Shown here: positions 1-12,000 of the stretch, piece after piece
Layout of the letters: each line of letters begins with the position of its first letter
Position numbering within the stretch: position 1 is the stretch's first letter
Assembly (NCBI RefSeq): GCF_022201045.2
Contig: NC_068558.1
Span: forward strand, 48,153,501-48,217,500
Direction of reading: 5' to 3'
Length of the DNA stretch: 64,000 bases
From: Citrus sinensis
Taxonomy: Eukaryota; Streptophyta; Magnoliopsida; Sapindales; Rutaceae
Translations under genes and position numbers: made by a program
The notes under the pieces: model-generated
The model's input: the letters and a program-made list of their open reading frames with translations, nothing else
Told to the model about the DNA's origin: nothing
The model's database searches: none

Positions 1-402
1 AGCTTAGGTATTCCCTAGATTAATTTGGAGAAAATTATAGGAGCTCAAAGTCAAAGGGGTCATATTATTTGTAACTCATCAGTTGCTAGTTTGCATGTTT
101 TTTCATTTAGCAAATTAGCACAATGAGTGGGGGCATATTGTGCGTAGATAAGGCGATTATACAAAAAGATATGTTTATGTACTCCCTTTTACCAATATAG
201 TGCAATTAAACAGAGATAGAATAAGGAGGAGATGATAATTTAATATTACAGAATTATTACTAATTAATATATCTTATTTAAGTTGTAGTCAGATTTTCTT
301 ATGAAGAATGGTTATCAAAATGTTCATCTTGATTTTAATTTGCATATAAATTGAGCTTGATTTTGCATAATCACAACTTCTCTTGTACTGTAATCTATTA
401 CC

Positions 403-404
403 AC

Positions 405-446
<42 letters not shown>
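403..446. repeat. (ATT)n microsatellite
   Basis: About fifteen uninterrupted ATT units are followed directly by a short (GATGAT) run. This is a simple-sequence repeat, probably length-variable. Confidence 0.95.
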
Positions 447-532
447 GATGATGATGTAAATGCTTATAATAAGAAATGGTATTTGAACAGACCCTAATTA
501 ACTACCCCTATTACCCGAAGAATATGTATTTA

Positions 533-551
533 GGGGGGGGGGGGGGGGGGG
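533..551. repeat. 19-base poly-G run
   Basis: An unbroken run of G is followed by CCC. In AT-rich plant DNA this is unusual. It could form G-quadruplex-like structures, or its length could be a sequencing or assembly artefact. Confidence 0.85.
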
Positions 552-1181
552 CCCTTATCCGAGTATTAGTAAAAAATTTTTTTTTCCCTTATTGAGTATA
601 ATGAAAGTGCTTATATCTCCAATCATTGATTGACAATTATAATGCGTTTACTAATCGGTAATCGAAATAGATTGGAATCGGAATAGACTATAATAAGAGT
701 GGAGAATAGAAACCAAAATAAATTATTTACTTTAGTTATATGAATTAAAATGGGCTGAATTGTATTTCCTTTGTTTTAGAATCAAAAGGAATTACTATAA
801 ATTATGAAAATGGCCTTACTTGATTATTATCATTATTTATTATAATAATTGTGATGATGACAATAATTATTATTCAAAATTATTGTTGTTGTTAACAATA
901 ATGACGATGATGATGATTGGAATACTAAGCAAGAGCGCCTAGTTATAATATAATTATCTTTAATTATTAAATAAATATAATTATAAGAAAAAAAATTAAT
1001 AAGGAATAGTATAAATTAAAAAAAATGCTAAGGTTACTTGATCAACTCTTGGTATTCAAATTATAATCATAACACTCTCTCATATTTATATTTTACATTT
1101 CTCTTACCTATTTGCATATTATATGACTTAGTTCTTAACTAACCACTCTATGAATAAATATGGAGATTATAGTACATAATG

Positions 1182-1326
1182 TGGGGTCCATCTATGTTGT
1201 AACTTTGGTGTGGTACCACAGTTGCTTTCAATCATTGGATCCAACAAATGCAACTGTACAACTGTGGATCCAATGACTGATTGCAACTGTGGTACCATAC
1301 CACAGTTGCAACATAGTTTTGCCCCA
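1182..1326. mobile_element. 145-bp foldback MITE
   Basis: The two halves form an imperfect palindrome over nearly the whole length. The left arm begins TGGGGTCCATCTATGTTG and the right arm, read in reverse complement, begins TGGGGCAAAACTATGTTG. Both arms contain GGTACCACAGTTGC and GGATCCAA. CATAATGTG is repeated at 1175-1183 and 1325-1333. This could be a 9-bp Mutator-type target duplication, or TAATG alone if the element begins at TGGGG. There is no coding capacity. Confidence 0.75.
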
Positions 1327-2604
1327 TAATGTGTTACAATCATATTATAGTGTTCATATTATCGTATTGGTGTGTCAACATTATGTCTAAATACCCACAT
1401 TGATCCAAAAGGAATCTAGATTTACAAATAAATATATAATGAAAATAATAAGTAGAAAATACAAACTAAAAACACGTAACAAAAAACAATAAACTTAAAA
1501 TTTACTCGAGACATTAATTAATTTAAAATTTTAAATATTGAGCTTACCCTTCACGTTAACTTAAAAAATTAATCACTTATATTGACAAGCCAGACAATCA
1601 TTTTATTTAATAAATTTATGGAATACAGTAAAAGAAAATGAGAAGAGAATAAATTTTCCCTCAATTCACTCCAAATTTACATCTAATTTCTCTACAAACT
1701 CACCTCTCAATTCTACCAGAAATTCTCAACAAATGCTCTACAAATTTCTCCCAGCCAAATCGCGAGACTCTTACTTTTATATGCAAAATTTGAGTTGATC
1801 AAGTGTGGGCATTTGCATTATATATATTTTTTGAACTTGCGATCATAACCTTTAGATGATCTTTACTAATACATCCAAGGTCTAAAATTGCAACCATTAT
1901 ACATCATTCAATTCAACAAATCAATTATTGCAAATGAAGTCAAATTAGGACCCTCCATTGGCTTATTTGTGAAGGTGGTTAAACTATTAGATTGATGAGT
2001 ATTAAACGTAGTGCAATAAGGTGCAAGTAATTTCAGACACGTAGCATGGTCTCAGTTGTTTGGAATTAATGTTGGCTTAAAAGGTTAGTAATTTTTCCAA
2101 AGGCTTTTGAGTATCTGAAATCTAAATTTCATGTTCATTTTTCCGATCCAAGCATCATGAATCTGGCAATTTACCTATAAAAAAAATCATACTTAAAAAG
2201 TAAACAAAAATAGACAATTCATAAAATGAGTTAGGGATTTATCAATATGATAAACTGTTAATATTATCAATATTGTAAGTAAAAAATGATAATTTTAATA
2301 TTTATTAAATATACACTTTATAGTGTTAATTATAATGAAATTTACATTCCTAAATTTCATTCGCATTCCTTCATATTTTGAGCAAATAAATACTATCAAT
2401 GATTCTCATTTTCGATTCTTCTTCATTCAACCACAGAAATAAACATTCCATTACTATAATACAATCACTGAGCATGAGTATATATTCATGGATGATTGAT
2501 AAACTTACCAACCGTGAATATACTTGCCTATGCAGGATCAAAATATTCAATGAGAAATACAAGAAATAACACTCAAAACACCATTAGACGACCGTTGACA
2601 TTAA

Positions 2605-3421
2605 GGTAGTGTTTACTTGCTGGAGTGGGAGTGTGGATTGTGGATTCCTCCCACTCCAGTGTTTACTTACTTTAAAAAAGAGGAGAGTGGGAGTGGGAAT
2701 CCGTGGGTCCCACTCAATTTTGGAGTGGGGAATGTGATTCCCACTCCCATGGGGGGAGGTGGGAGTGGGAATCCACTCCCCCCTCTTCCCATTTTATCCT
2801 TATAATTAAAATAAAAATAAATAAATAATATTTAATAAAATAAATAATATCATATTTATTAAAAATAATAATTATATCATATTTATTTTATTAAATTTAA
2901 TAAAATAAATATTATATTTAAATTAATAATATTAAACATTAATTTTAATAAATATTAATTAATTATTTAATTAATAATAATAAATATTTTATTCTAAAAA
3001 AATATTAATTTTGAACTATATTATCAATAATAATATTTCATTTGTGTTGCTATTATTAATAATTTTTATTCACATAATTTAAATTAAAATTAATAAAAAA
3101 ATTATGATTTACATAATTAAGAATATTAGTAATGATTATTAATTTATAAATATAATAAAATATTTATTTTATTTTCCAAATATATTTTTTATTAATTTTT
3201 TAATTACAAATTATAATTCTATACATAAGGATAAAATTATAATTTAAAAAAATTTACTCTCAATCCAAGACAAAGTAAACAAATAATTAGGATTCTGATT
3301 GACGATCCATACTTTCATTTAGTCTAAGTAAACACCATACTCCCACTCCCACTCCACACTTCTAATCCAAGAATTCCCACTCCTCAGGATTCCCACTCCA
3401 ATCCAAAAAGTAAACGCAGCA
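2605..3421. mobile_element. PIF/Harbinger (Tourist-like) MITE, 817 bp
   Basis: Terminal inverted repeats read GGTAGTGTTTACTT at the left and TGCTGCGTTTACTT in reverse complement at the right. They are flanked by TAA at 2602-2604 and 3422-3424, the 3-bp target typical of PIF/Harbinger elements. Sub-terminal GGAGTGGGAGTG motifs on the left mirror CACTCCCACTCC on the right. The core is extremely AT-rich and non-coding, so the element is non-autonomous. The 62-codon frame at its left end is G-rich repeat sequence, not a gene. Confidence 0.8.
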
Positions 3422-3811
3422 TAATTGCATTATAAATAATAAAATTCATCATCCACTATGTCAGTGTCACATAACAGTTGAAACTCCAATCCCTAACCCT
3501 AGTGTAATCTAAACGGGCTCTAGTTTAAAAATAAATAAATAAATAAAAGAATTATCATGATAAACAAATATTGATCCTAGAGCACCCAAAGTTTCTTTTC
3601 CAATAGAGTTCCCATTTAGAAAACGGTGCGCACAGCAGCAATCCAAACGATGTCGTAAAATGCCAGCCTTCGCCATTCGCTACCGTTAAACCCTATCGCA
3701 ATTCTAGCTTCTGCAGGGAAAATAAAAATCTTAAACCCTAAACTATAACAAGTAACAACCCTGCCTCTTAAAATGCTCAAGTGAGAAAGCTCGCCATTTC
3801 AGGATAATATT
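3422..3811 (+). promoter_or_regulatory. Promoter/5' UTR region of the DEAD-box helicase, with telo-box
   Basis: This is the sequence between the MITE and the helicase start codon. It contains AAACCCTAA (telo-box) at 3733-3741 and a related TAAACCCTA just before it. This motif is known to be common near the start of plant genes for translation and RNA metabolism. No transcription start was determined. Confidence 0.5.
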
Positions 3812-6800
3812 ATGCCCATTAAGCTATTCCCTAATCTACGCCTCCTCAATCCTCCCCTTTCAGCCACCCGTTTCCCTTCGATGAATTTGAAACCTTCTGT
3901 AAACTCTTCTCGGGCCATACCCGCTTTCCGCCGGATCTTCCCTTTCAAACTCAAATACCTAGGGCTTCCCACTCGCGTTAACTCCCAACAACAACAACAA
4001 CAACAACTCGGCCTGCGGAAATTATCGACTCGTCCGTTTCGACCCGCGGCCAGTTCTGAGTTTGGTCGTAGAGGTAGTAGAGCAGGAGAAATTCGCGGTT
4101 CTAAGAATTTAATTGATGACGAAGCGGAACTAAGTGATTGGGTCAGTGACTTACGGACCGACTCGTTTCATAGTAATAAACGTTTTAGTAAAGACGATGA
4201 CGTTTCAGATTTCAGAAAGGGATCTGGTAGAGAAAACAGAGGTTCTTATTCAATGAAAAGGAGAAGAAAGAGTGATTCGGACGACTCTTACGACTCTAGT
4301 AGGAGAGGTAATCGGAATTCGGTTAACTCATTTTCAAGGAATAATATTAGTAACAACACTTCAAGGTTTAGTAGGAGGTCTAATAGTGAATTGGAGGCTG
4401 GTAATGTGGGAAGAAAAACTCGTTTTTCGAATGATGATGAAAACGATGTGGGTGAAGAGAGGAGGAGAGGTATGAGTGGCATTAGGGATTTGCTTAGTGA
4501 GGAAGTTAGTGACAATGACGACGACGATGATGATAGTGTTTTGAGGAACAATGCTAGGAGTTTGATTGGATTAGATAAGGAAAATGGTGGGATGAGTGTG
4601 GCCATAAGTTCACCCGGCAAGCATGACTCCTTTATGAGTGAGAGCAGGTACGTTTTTTAAAAGCTTGGTTTTTGCTAAGTATGTATTTACTATAGCGGAG
4701 ACTTTCAGTAATTCTCAGTGACCAATGTTGTCTCCTGTTTCCATGCCTGCAGATTTGATCAATGTTCAATCTCTGCCTTGTCGCTGAAAGGAATCAAGGA
4801 TGCTGGTTATGAGAAAATGACCATAGTTCAGGAGGCAACACTTCCTGTTTTACTTAAAGGTTCACTTTTTTCTAATTTGTTTTGTAACTTCAGAGATCAG
4901 AATCTTCTTTGTTAATGTCAATTTTTGCTTCCTGAGGAATTGTTTATTGACATGATAACTGGTGATTGTTAGTAATTGCTGTGATTCTTGATGAATGACC
5001 ATCAACCTTGGTATTCGTATTTGGTTTTCTTGATTTTATTTTGTGCATTTTCGTAAAGATGATAGTCCTTATTCTGATTCTGTTTCCAGGTAAGGATGTT
5101 CTGGCTAAGGCTAAGACAGGCACTGGAAAAACTGTAGCATTTTTGGTAAGATATTTTATTCATTTATTTTTTTTAAAAGCCACAATTGCTTGCTAATCTC
5201 TAAACCGATGGAAGACTGTTTGAGGGATCCCCACCCTGGGCCACCCATAAGTCATTCACTTTTTGGTCCTTGCAGGTTCATTGATCATTTTGGACTTGCA
5301 CCTGGCTTTTCAAATGTTTGAGGCATCTTTATTTGAAAAATTACTGAAAACCACACAGTACCCTTAAAAAATAGGAAAATAGAAGTGTAGGGGTACAGTA
5401 ATTGTTTGGTCTTTCATATATATATATATATATATTAATTCTGAGTCTGTCCTTAATTTTTGGAGGGATTCATTGCTAGAAATTGAAAGCATTGCCATTT
5501 TACGAACTTTGATTGGCATTGTCCTCTCGAAATCTTTGAGAATCCTTTGAAGAATAATAAGATTGTCTTTGTTTACTACACTCAGATAGGAGATGAATGG
5601 AGTCATTCAATTTAGCTTATCTGAAGTTCTTTGTTTCAGCTTCCTTCTATTGAAGTGGTCATAAAATCTCCTCCGGTTGATCGTGACCAAAAGCGGCCCC
5701 CTATTCTTGTGCTTGTAATATGCCCTACCCGAGAGCTTGCAACTCAAGCTGCTACTGAAGCTAGTACTTTGTTGAAGTATCATCCATCTATTGGAGTTCA
5801 AGTTGTGATAGGAGGTACAAGACTTGCTTTAGAACAGAAGCGTATGCAAGCTAATCCTTGCCAGGTGACTTTCTTATCATCAGCATGGGATAGCCTTCAT
5901 GTTAAAATTTGACACCCTATCATATATTGTATCCTCATAGCATATCCAACAATCCAAATTTTTTATCTGTGCTATTGGTCAAAATTGTTTGAAACATTGT
6001 TGAGCTCTTGGAATGTCGTATAATGATACAACTTGTCTGAGACATTCTAGAACTCTTGGAATGTCATGCACTGAGAACAAAATGAGACACGTAGAATGTC
6101 TCAGCAGCTGGATGTATAGTTTCTCTCTTTTCAATCAACTTTTTTTTATTAATGAGGATTCCCAGTTGTGGACCAATCAGAAACTGGGTCCTCTACTGCA
6201 TATATGAATGTTGTTAGTACACCTGCTAATATCTGCACAGGAGATAGTTGGGCCATGTTTGTGTTTTCACGCATTCAAAACTCACAGATTCTTGTCGCTA
6301 CACCTGGAAGGCTCAGAGACCATATTGAGAACACTGCAGGATTTGCAACAAGGCTGATGGGTGTGAAAGTCTTAGTACTTGATGAAGCTGATCATTTATT
6401 GGACATGGGATTTCGTAAAGACATTGAGAAGATAATTGCTGCTGTTCCAAAACAACGACAAACACTCCTCTTTTCTGCTACTGTTCCTGAAGAGGTTTAC
6501 TTTTTATATTCTGGTTGTTTTGGTATGCCTAAAAAATTTAAAGAAAATACTAAAAGGTGATTTATGGTATGAAGGTCCGTCAAATTTGTCATATAGCTTT
6601 GAAAAGAGATCATGAATTTATCAATACCGTTGAAGAGGGAAGTGAGGAAACACATGAGCAGGTATGCTTTTTGATGACTCTGCCCAATAAATTTTGAATT
6701 TTCTTGGTAACTCAATTATTAAAATTTTGATGATTTTTCAGGTCAGACAGATGCATTTAGTTGCCCCACTAGATCTACACTTCCCTCTTCTATATGTTCT

Positions 6801-8116
6801 TCTGAGAGAGCATGTTGCTGATAACCCTGAATATAAGGTATACATTTAGCCATGGGTCCATTATCCATGTAATTGTACCTGTTCTGGTTCTTGTGAAATA
6901 TGATTTACCATTATAAATATATTCTATATCTAAATATTTCTGTTTAGTATTAAGAATGATATATTTTTTTTCAGCTTTCAAGTGTTGCTGAAAATTACAT
7001 TTTTTTTTTTTTGGTTCGGTTTCTCTCTTTTGACAAAATTCCAATTGATTTCTCCAGGTGCTTGTATTCTGCACAACTGCTATGGTAACCAGAATGGTTG
7101 CTGATCTTCTTGGTGAGCTGAAGTTGAATGTTAGAGAGATACATTCTAGAAAGCCACAGAGTTATAGAACTAGGGTTTCTGATGAATTCCGGAAGTCAAA
7201 GGGTCTGATACTTGTGACTTCTGATGTATCTGCGCGTGGGGTTGATTATCCTGATGTTACCCTTGTCATTCAGGTAATGGGAAATGGTCTACTTGTTTTT
7301 CCATGTCACATCTTTGAGATTATGAGCAGCATAGTGACGAATCCCCCTATTCCCTTCTTTCTTGCTTGTCAACCTTGTAAAACCGTAGGATTTCTTCTCA
7401 ATTTTTCCAGAGAAAGATTAGATACTCTGTTTATAAATTTATTTTACAGCATTTGGATGTTTCTAGTGTTCTGGATATCCACACAAAATGTGCAACTTTA
7501 TTTCATTATGGTTATAATATTATGCAATTATTGTCTGCAATTTCAGGTTGGCTTGCCATCTGATAGAGAACAATATATCCATCGACTTGGTAGAACTGGA
7601 CGTAAGGGTAAAGAAGGGCAAGGCATATTGCTACTTGCACCTTGGGAGGAATTCTTTTTATCTACCATCAAGGATTTGCCAATATTGAAAGCTCCTGTAC
7701 CTTCAGTTGATCCGGACACAAAGAAGAAGGTGAAGTAAAATGCTCCTCTTTGGCTTTTCTATCCATAGTGTCTCTTTAATGACGGTGAATTAAAAATAAA
7801 ATAAGAGTGAAAGTATAATTTTATGTATTGGCAAGTAAATAGCAGAAAAATTTTTATTCTCAGAAAAGTAGTAACATAAATTCAACAGGTGGAACGTGCA
7901 CTCTCACATGTGGAGATGAAGAACAAAGAAGCAGCATACCAGGCCTGGCTTGGTTATTATAATTCCAACAAGAAAGTGGGACGGGATAAGTATAAGCTTG
8001 TGGAGCTTGCAAATGAATATAGCCGAAGCATGGGGCTTGATAATCCTCCAGCCATTCCCAAGCTTGTTCTAGGCAAGATGGGCCTTAGGAATATCCCTGG
8101 TTTGCGTTCTAAATAG
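3812..8116 (+). CDS. DEAD-box ATP-dependent RNA helicase, RH26/RH31-like
   Basis: ATP-driven RNA unwinding enzyme of the plant RH25/26/31 group. Ten exons join in frame to 746 residues: 3812-4647, 4753-4859, 5090-5145, 5640-5864, 6288-6494, 6575-6661, 6742-6837, 7058-7273, 7547-7729, 7889-8116; every intron is GT-AG. Exon 1 gives a basic, Ser/Arg-rich N-terminus with a Gln run and an acidic patch, which may include an organelle transit peptide (inference). The helicase core then follows in canonical order: Q motif (FDQCSISALSLKGI, about 280-305), motif I AKTGTGKT (322-329), Ia PTRELA (362-367), Ib TPGR (413-416), DEAD (440-443), SAT (471-473), ARGVD (597-601) and HRLGRTGR (622-629). All catalytic residues are present. 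The family is certain; the exact orthologue number is not. It converges on the nucleotidyltransferase gene. Confidence 0.93.
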
Positions 8117-9004
8117 AGTGGGTTTTCTTATTAGGGAATTCCATCATATTTACAAATCACTTCCATCTCTGTGGACAGACGATTGGGAAAAGAAAATTTC
8201 ATCCCCAAACCATCTAATTTCAACATTTATTTATTATATTTCTGCGCGTTGGAGCCAAACCATCTAATGAAGAGAACCTCATACGGTAAAAAGGGACAGA
8301 GATTTCCCAGTTGCAAGAAACAGCTCTCTTGAATTAAGGCAACAATAATCACATGCAAAATAACAAATATCAGCCGATCATCTTTCAAGCTTGAAGCAAT
8401 CAACTACAACAGACATCAACAGAGACAAGCTACTACATCTAACTTCATCTTCTTGATGGGTATATTGTTACACAGTCCGTTTTTAAATGAAGGTTCATGG
8501 TAGAAATCTACTACACTGAGCGTTATCCTTTATGAATCGAAAAGCTACCATATCCTGTGAAATAAAATCATGAAGTAACAAAAACTATGACCCGATTAAT
8601 TCCTAAACTTCTGAACCTGAGTGTATTTCAGTGGAGTTACAAGTGTGTGGAATCCTAATATGAAAACCTAATTACCGAGTACGTGCAGCCCAATCAGTCT
8701 GTTACATCCTTCAAAACAAAGCAGTTTAGACAATGTGCTGCATAGTCACCACTCCCTGAGGGCTTCATAGTGTACATACATGCACGAAGTAGCATGATTG
8801 GGTAGTTTTCAAGGAGAAACCTTAAAAGGATTGGTCACATTGGAAAACCATATCTCCCTTGCATGCCTGAGGGCAGAGAAGAAAATCGACGAGTCTTCTC
8901 ATCAAAGTTTTCACCCACCATTTTCTCCCTCGTTTTGAAGCTCAAGATGAAAACCCACATCTTTCCATTGATAATTCCTCCGGGCCGCTGATCTGGCAAT
9001 AAAA
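8117..9004. other. Region between two convergent genes (3' UTRs)
   Basis: This holds the 3' UTR of the helicase on + and the 3' UTR of the nucleotidyltransferase gene on -. No open frame of interest is seen, except a possible alternative end of the minus-strand gene (see findings). Confidence 0.5.
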
Positions 9005-12000
9005 TCAAAGCCCCCTGTTAAGGCAACAAACCAACAGCCATTACAAAACAATCCCAATCAAGAAAAAAAATCGAAATGAAAAAACTGAATAACAAGCAAA
9101 TATATATTTACTTCTAAAGTAATTTCATAAACAATTAAACACAACCTGCCAAATTGATAAATGAGCAACCGCTGGCTGTTTTGCACAGCTCAATATTATT
9201 GTAAGCAGGCAAGGCTTATGGATATTGCAGCTTACTAGCACCGTTGTGAATCAGAAATTGGCGTGTGGACCATTGCTCATGAGCAAAGGTCACTATTGAA
9301 GCCAATTACATTAATCTATATCTTGAAGGAACAAAATGACCAACTACCTCTGAACATGGGAAGAAGGATGATCTGGTGAAGACTGTTGACCCAAGGTACC
9401 ATGATACCTTTGATCTTCAACTGTTCCACTTGATCGGCTTCCCTCACTAAGCTGTGACGCTTCATTCACACCTGAGAAACCCACCGGTCCAAGAGAGCCA
9501 AACTCGAGTTGTTCAGTGGGAGAAGCATATGCAGCATTATGATCATAAGGATAAAACATGACAACAGGGGGAATAGCAGGTCCATTTGATGACGCCCCAC
9601 TGGGGTTCATAGCTGATAGCGGATACATGCCATATGCCACATTTGGGGAACCACTGTGTGTGGAGCTGGAGCGCAATGGACCATTTTGAGAGTGATATGG
9701 GGGGAATGTGTCATGTCTCTGAGAACTCCAAGGCCTCTCAGACCGATTCTCACTCGCTGCCAACCGGTCTGGCCTTGAGCTTGATTTCTCAACTTGGTTG
9801 CGATTGTGGCGCCCAGAAGCTCGTGACTTTGAATTAACGTTCCAGTTCCCTTCTCTCTCACCATGGTGGTCACTCCTATCGTGGCTATAATTCCCCCTTC
9901 TTGAACTTGTAGAATGCCGGTCCTTTGGAGAAACCTTCTAAAAGAAAAGAAAACAAAAACATTGATCAATGATAAATAGCATTGTAAATATCTAAATGCT
10001 AAATGAGAAAAGATGCTCAGTAAGGTCACTAATGAAACGTAAACGAACTGAGAACACACCAACACTAATGGCCAGGCTTGGCTGCTTTCTAGATTCCTGA
10101 CCGTCACTTATATTAAAAAAAAAAAGGAAAGCAGCATTCAATACACATGAAAAAACCCAGAACTGAATGTTGCAAATTTGACAAAATCATATGTAACATT
10201 ACAACTCTTCTCTACTTCACCCTTTCACTTGTGGCACCAGTATACATTCTCTAGACCACATGACACACAATATCAAGGCCACAATGCAAATGAATCAGTC
10301 TTTGGCAACCAATAACTTAATCCAGATACACAAACTCGGATGTGGGACTGCCTTTCACCAAGGTTCTAATCAGTGCCCAACTCGGATGTGGGACTGCCTT
10401 TCACCAAGGTTCTAATCAGTGCCCAACCCGAAATATGATTCAGGAACAAGAAGCAATATGCTTCTATAAAGAAAAATTCTAATCCAATCGAATGCGTGTA
10501 TAGACAACATTTTTGGCAAACGATGGGCGATAGATAAAGGTGAAACAAAGCAATACCATTGTATGCTAACAAAAACACAGAAGCACAGTGCAAACATAAT
10601 TAAATAGAGAAGCCAAATGAAACGAAACAGCCACGCAGAAAGAAGTCTTGCAAATGCATCTTACAGGATTGGGAAGGTAAGTCCCAGTCCCAGCACGATA
10701 TCTTGGCATTTCATCAATGTACCGTTGGTAAACACCAGCAGGCCCGTTAGAAGCAGACTGGAGAGGAGTAACAGGAGCAAGATGGGGCCCATAACTGATG
10801 AGCTGGGTAAAAAGATTCATGTTGGCTGAAAGTGGTCTTCCAGGACCATCCCATGGAAAACGGCCCTGTAGATAGACAGGTGGCACCATCATAGGTGAAG
10901 GATATATAAGAGGTGAAGATAATCGTGGGTTTTGGCAAAACCGGCCATATTGTAAATTTTGCCAATGGCTAAGAAAGTCACTGTTGAGAATGTCAGACTT
11001 GTGCTCCAATGGTTCGACACGAGCAGACCTTCTCATAGAACTTGAAGTACTTGACGCCTCTGACTGATCAAGTCCCTCAGACAAATCAAACTTTTGACCA
11101 GAATCACTGCTTCCCAGGCCCTCTTCCCCACTAAAATGGCTTGTTGATGCATCAGAGGTTCCTGACTCAGTTGGGAAGTTGTATATTGGAAGCATCGTAA
11201 AAAAGGGAACAGGTGGACCTGTGGGATAAAAGGTCAAGGGAACAACCTCTGAATTGTCCGCGGACCTTTGTCGAGCACCATGACCTAAGAGGACAGGAGC
11301 AATCGGAATCACTGATTCTGACCCACTTGTCTGAGCTTCTTCAGATCCGGGCATTTGATGCCTTGGAATATGTAAAGGAGCAAGGGATTGAAGTCCTACA
11401 CTCCTGTCTGGTATTTCAGACCCCATGGTTGGAAGCAGATTCCATTCTTTGTTGTCTTCATCAGCCTGAACAGAAGAATGTTCTGACACACTACTACCTT
11501 TTCCATACACTGGAGAAGCAGTAGAAGCCATTTTTCTACCCCTTTTTTCTTTAGCTGGTTTTGAGACCTTTGCCGATGATCCTTCCCAAGAACTCTCAGA
11601 ATTGGTTTTACTTCTCACAGAACTTGTATGTGAAGCAGGCATAGATCTTGAGCTGGCAGATCTGTCATCAAAGTAAACCTCGTTACCTCTACTATCTAGA
11701 TAATGGAAAGAATCTTCATGATCTTCCCTCATTGACTCCCCGGCATCTTTGTTGAATTTATGTGGAGCTCTTCTAGCACTGCCAGAGGCACCTATCTGAG
11801 ATGAAGGAAGAAGGTTATAACCAGCTGAAGTTGATTGCTGCTTATCGTCAGACCGAAGCATCTCAAAATTTCCATTCTCAAGATCAAATCCGCCACCAGA
11901 ACCCCGGTTCTGCTGATGCCAGTAATCATTATCACCCTCCATAGGGTTCGTTTCCACAGGACCAAAATTTTCATTACCGCGTTCAAGTGAATCTTCCGGG

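Larger units (their letters stand above)
1..2604. other. Intergenic AT-rich DNA, no gene recognised
   Basis: No open frame here resembles a protein. The stretch holds an (ATT)n microsatellite, a 19-base G run and a 145-bp foldback MITE, each listed separately, in otherwise AT-rich sequence. The only open frames are about 60 codons and of low complexity. Confidence 0.7.

Noticed and set aside
2617-2805. 62-codon + frame
   Set aside because: It lies wholly inside the G-rich end of a MITE.
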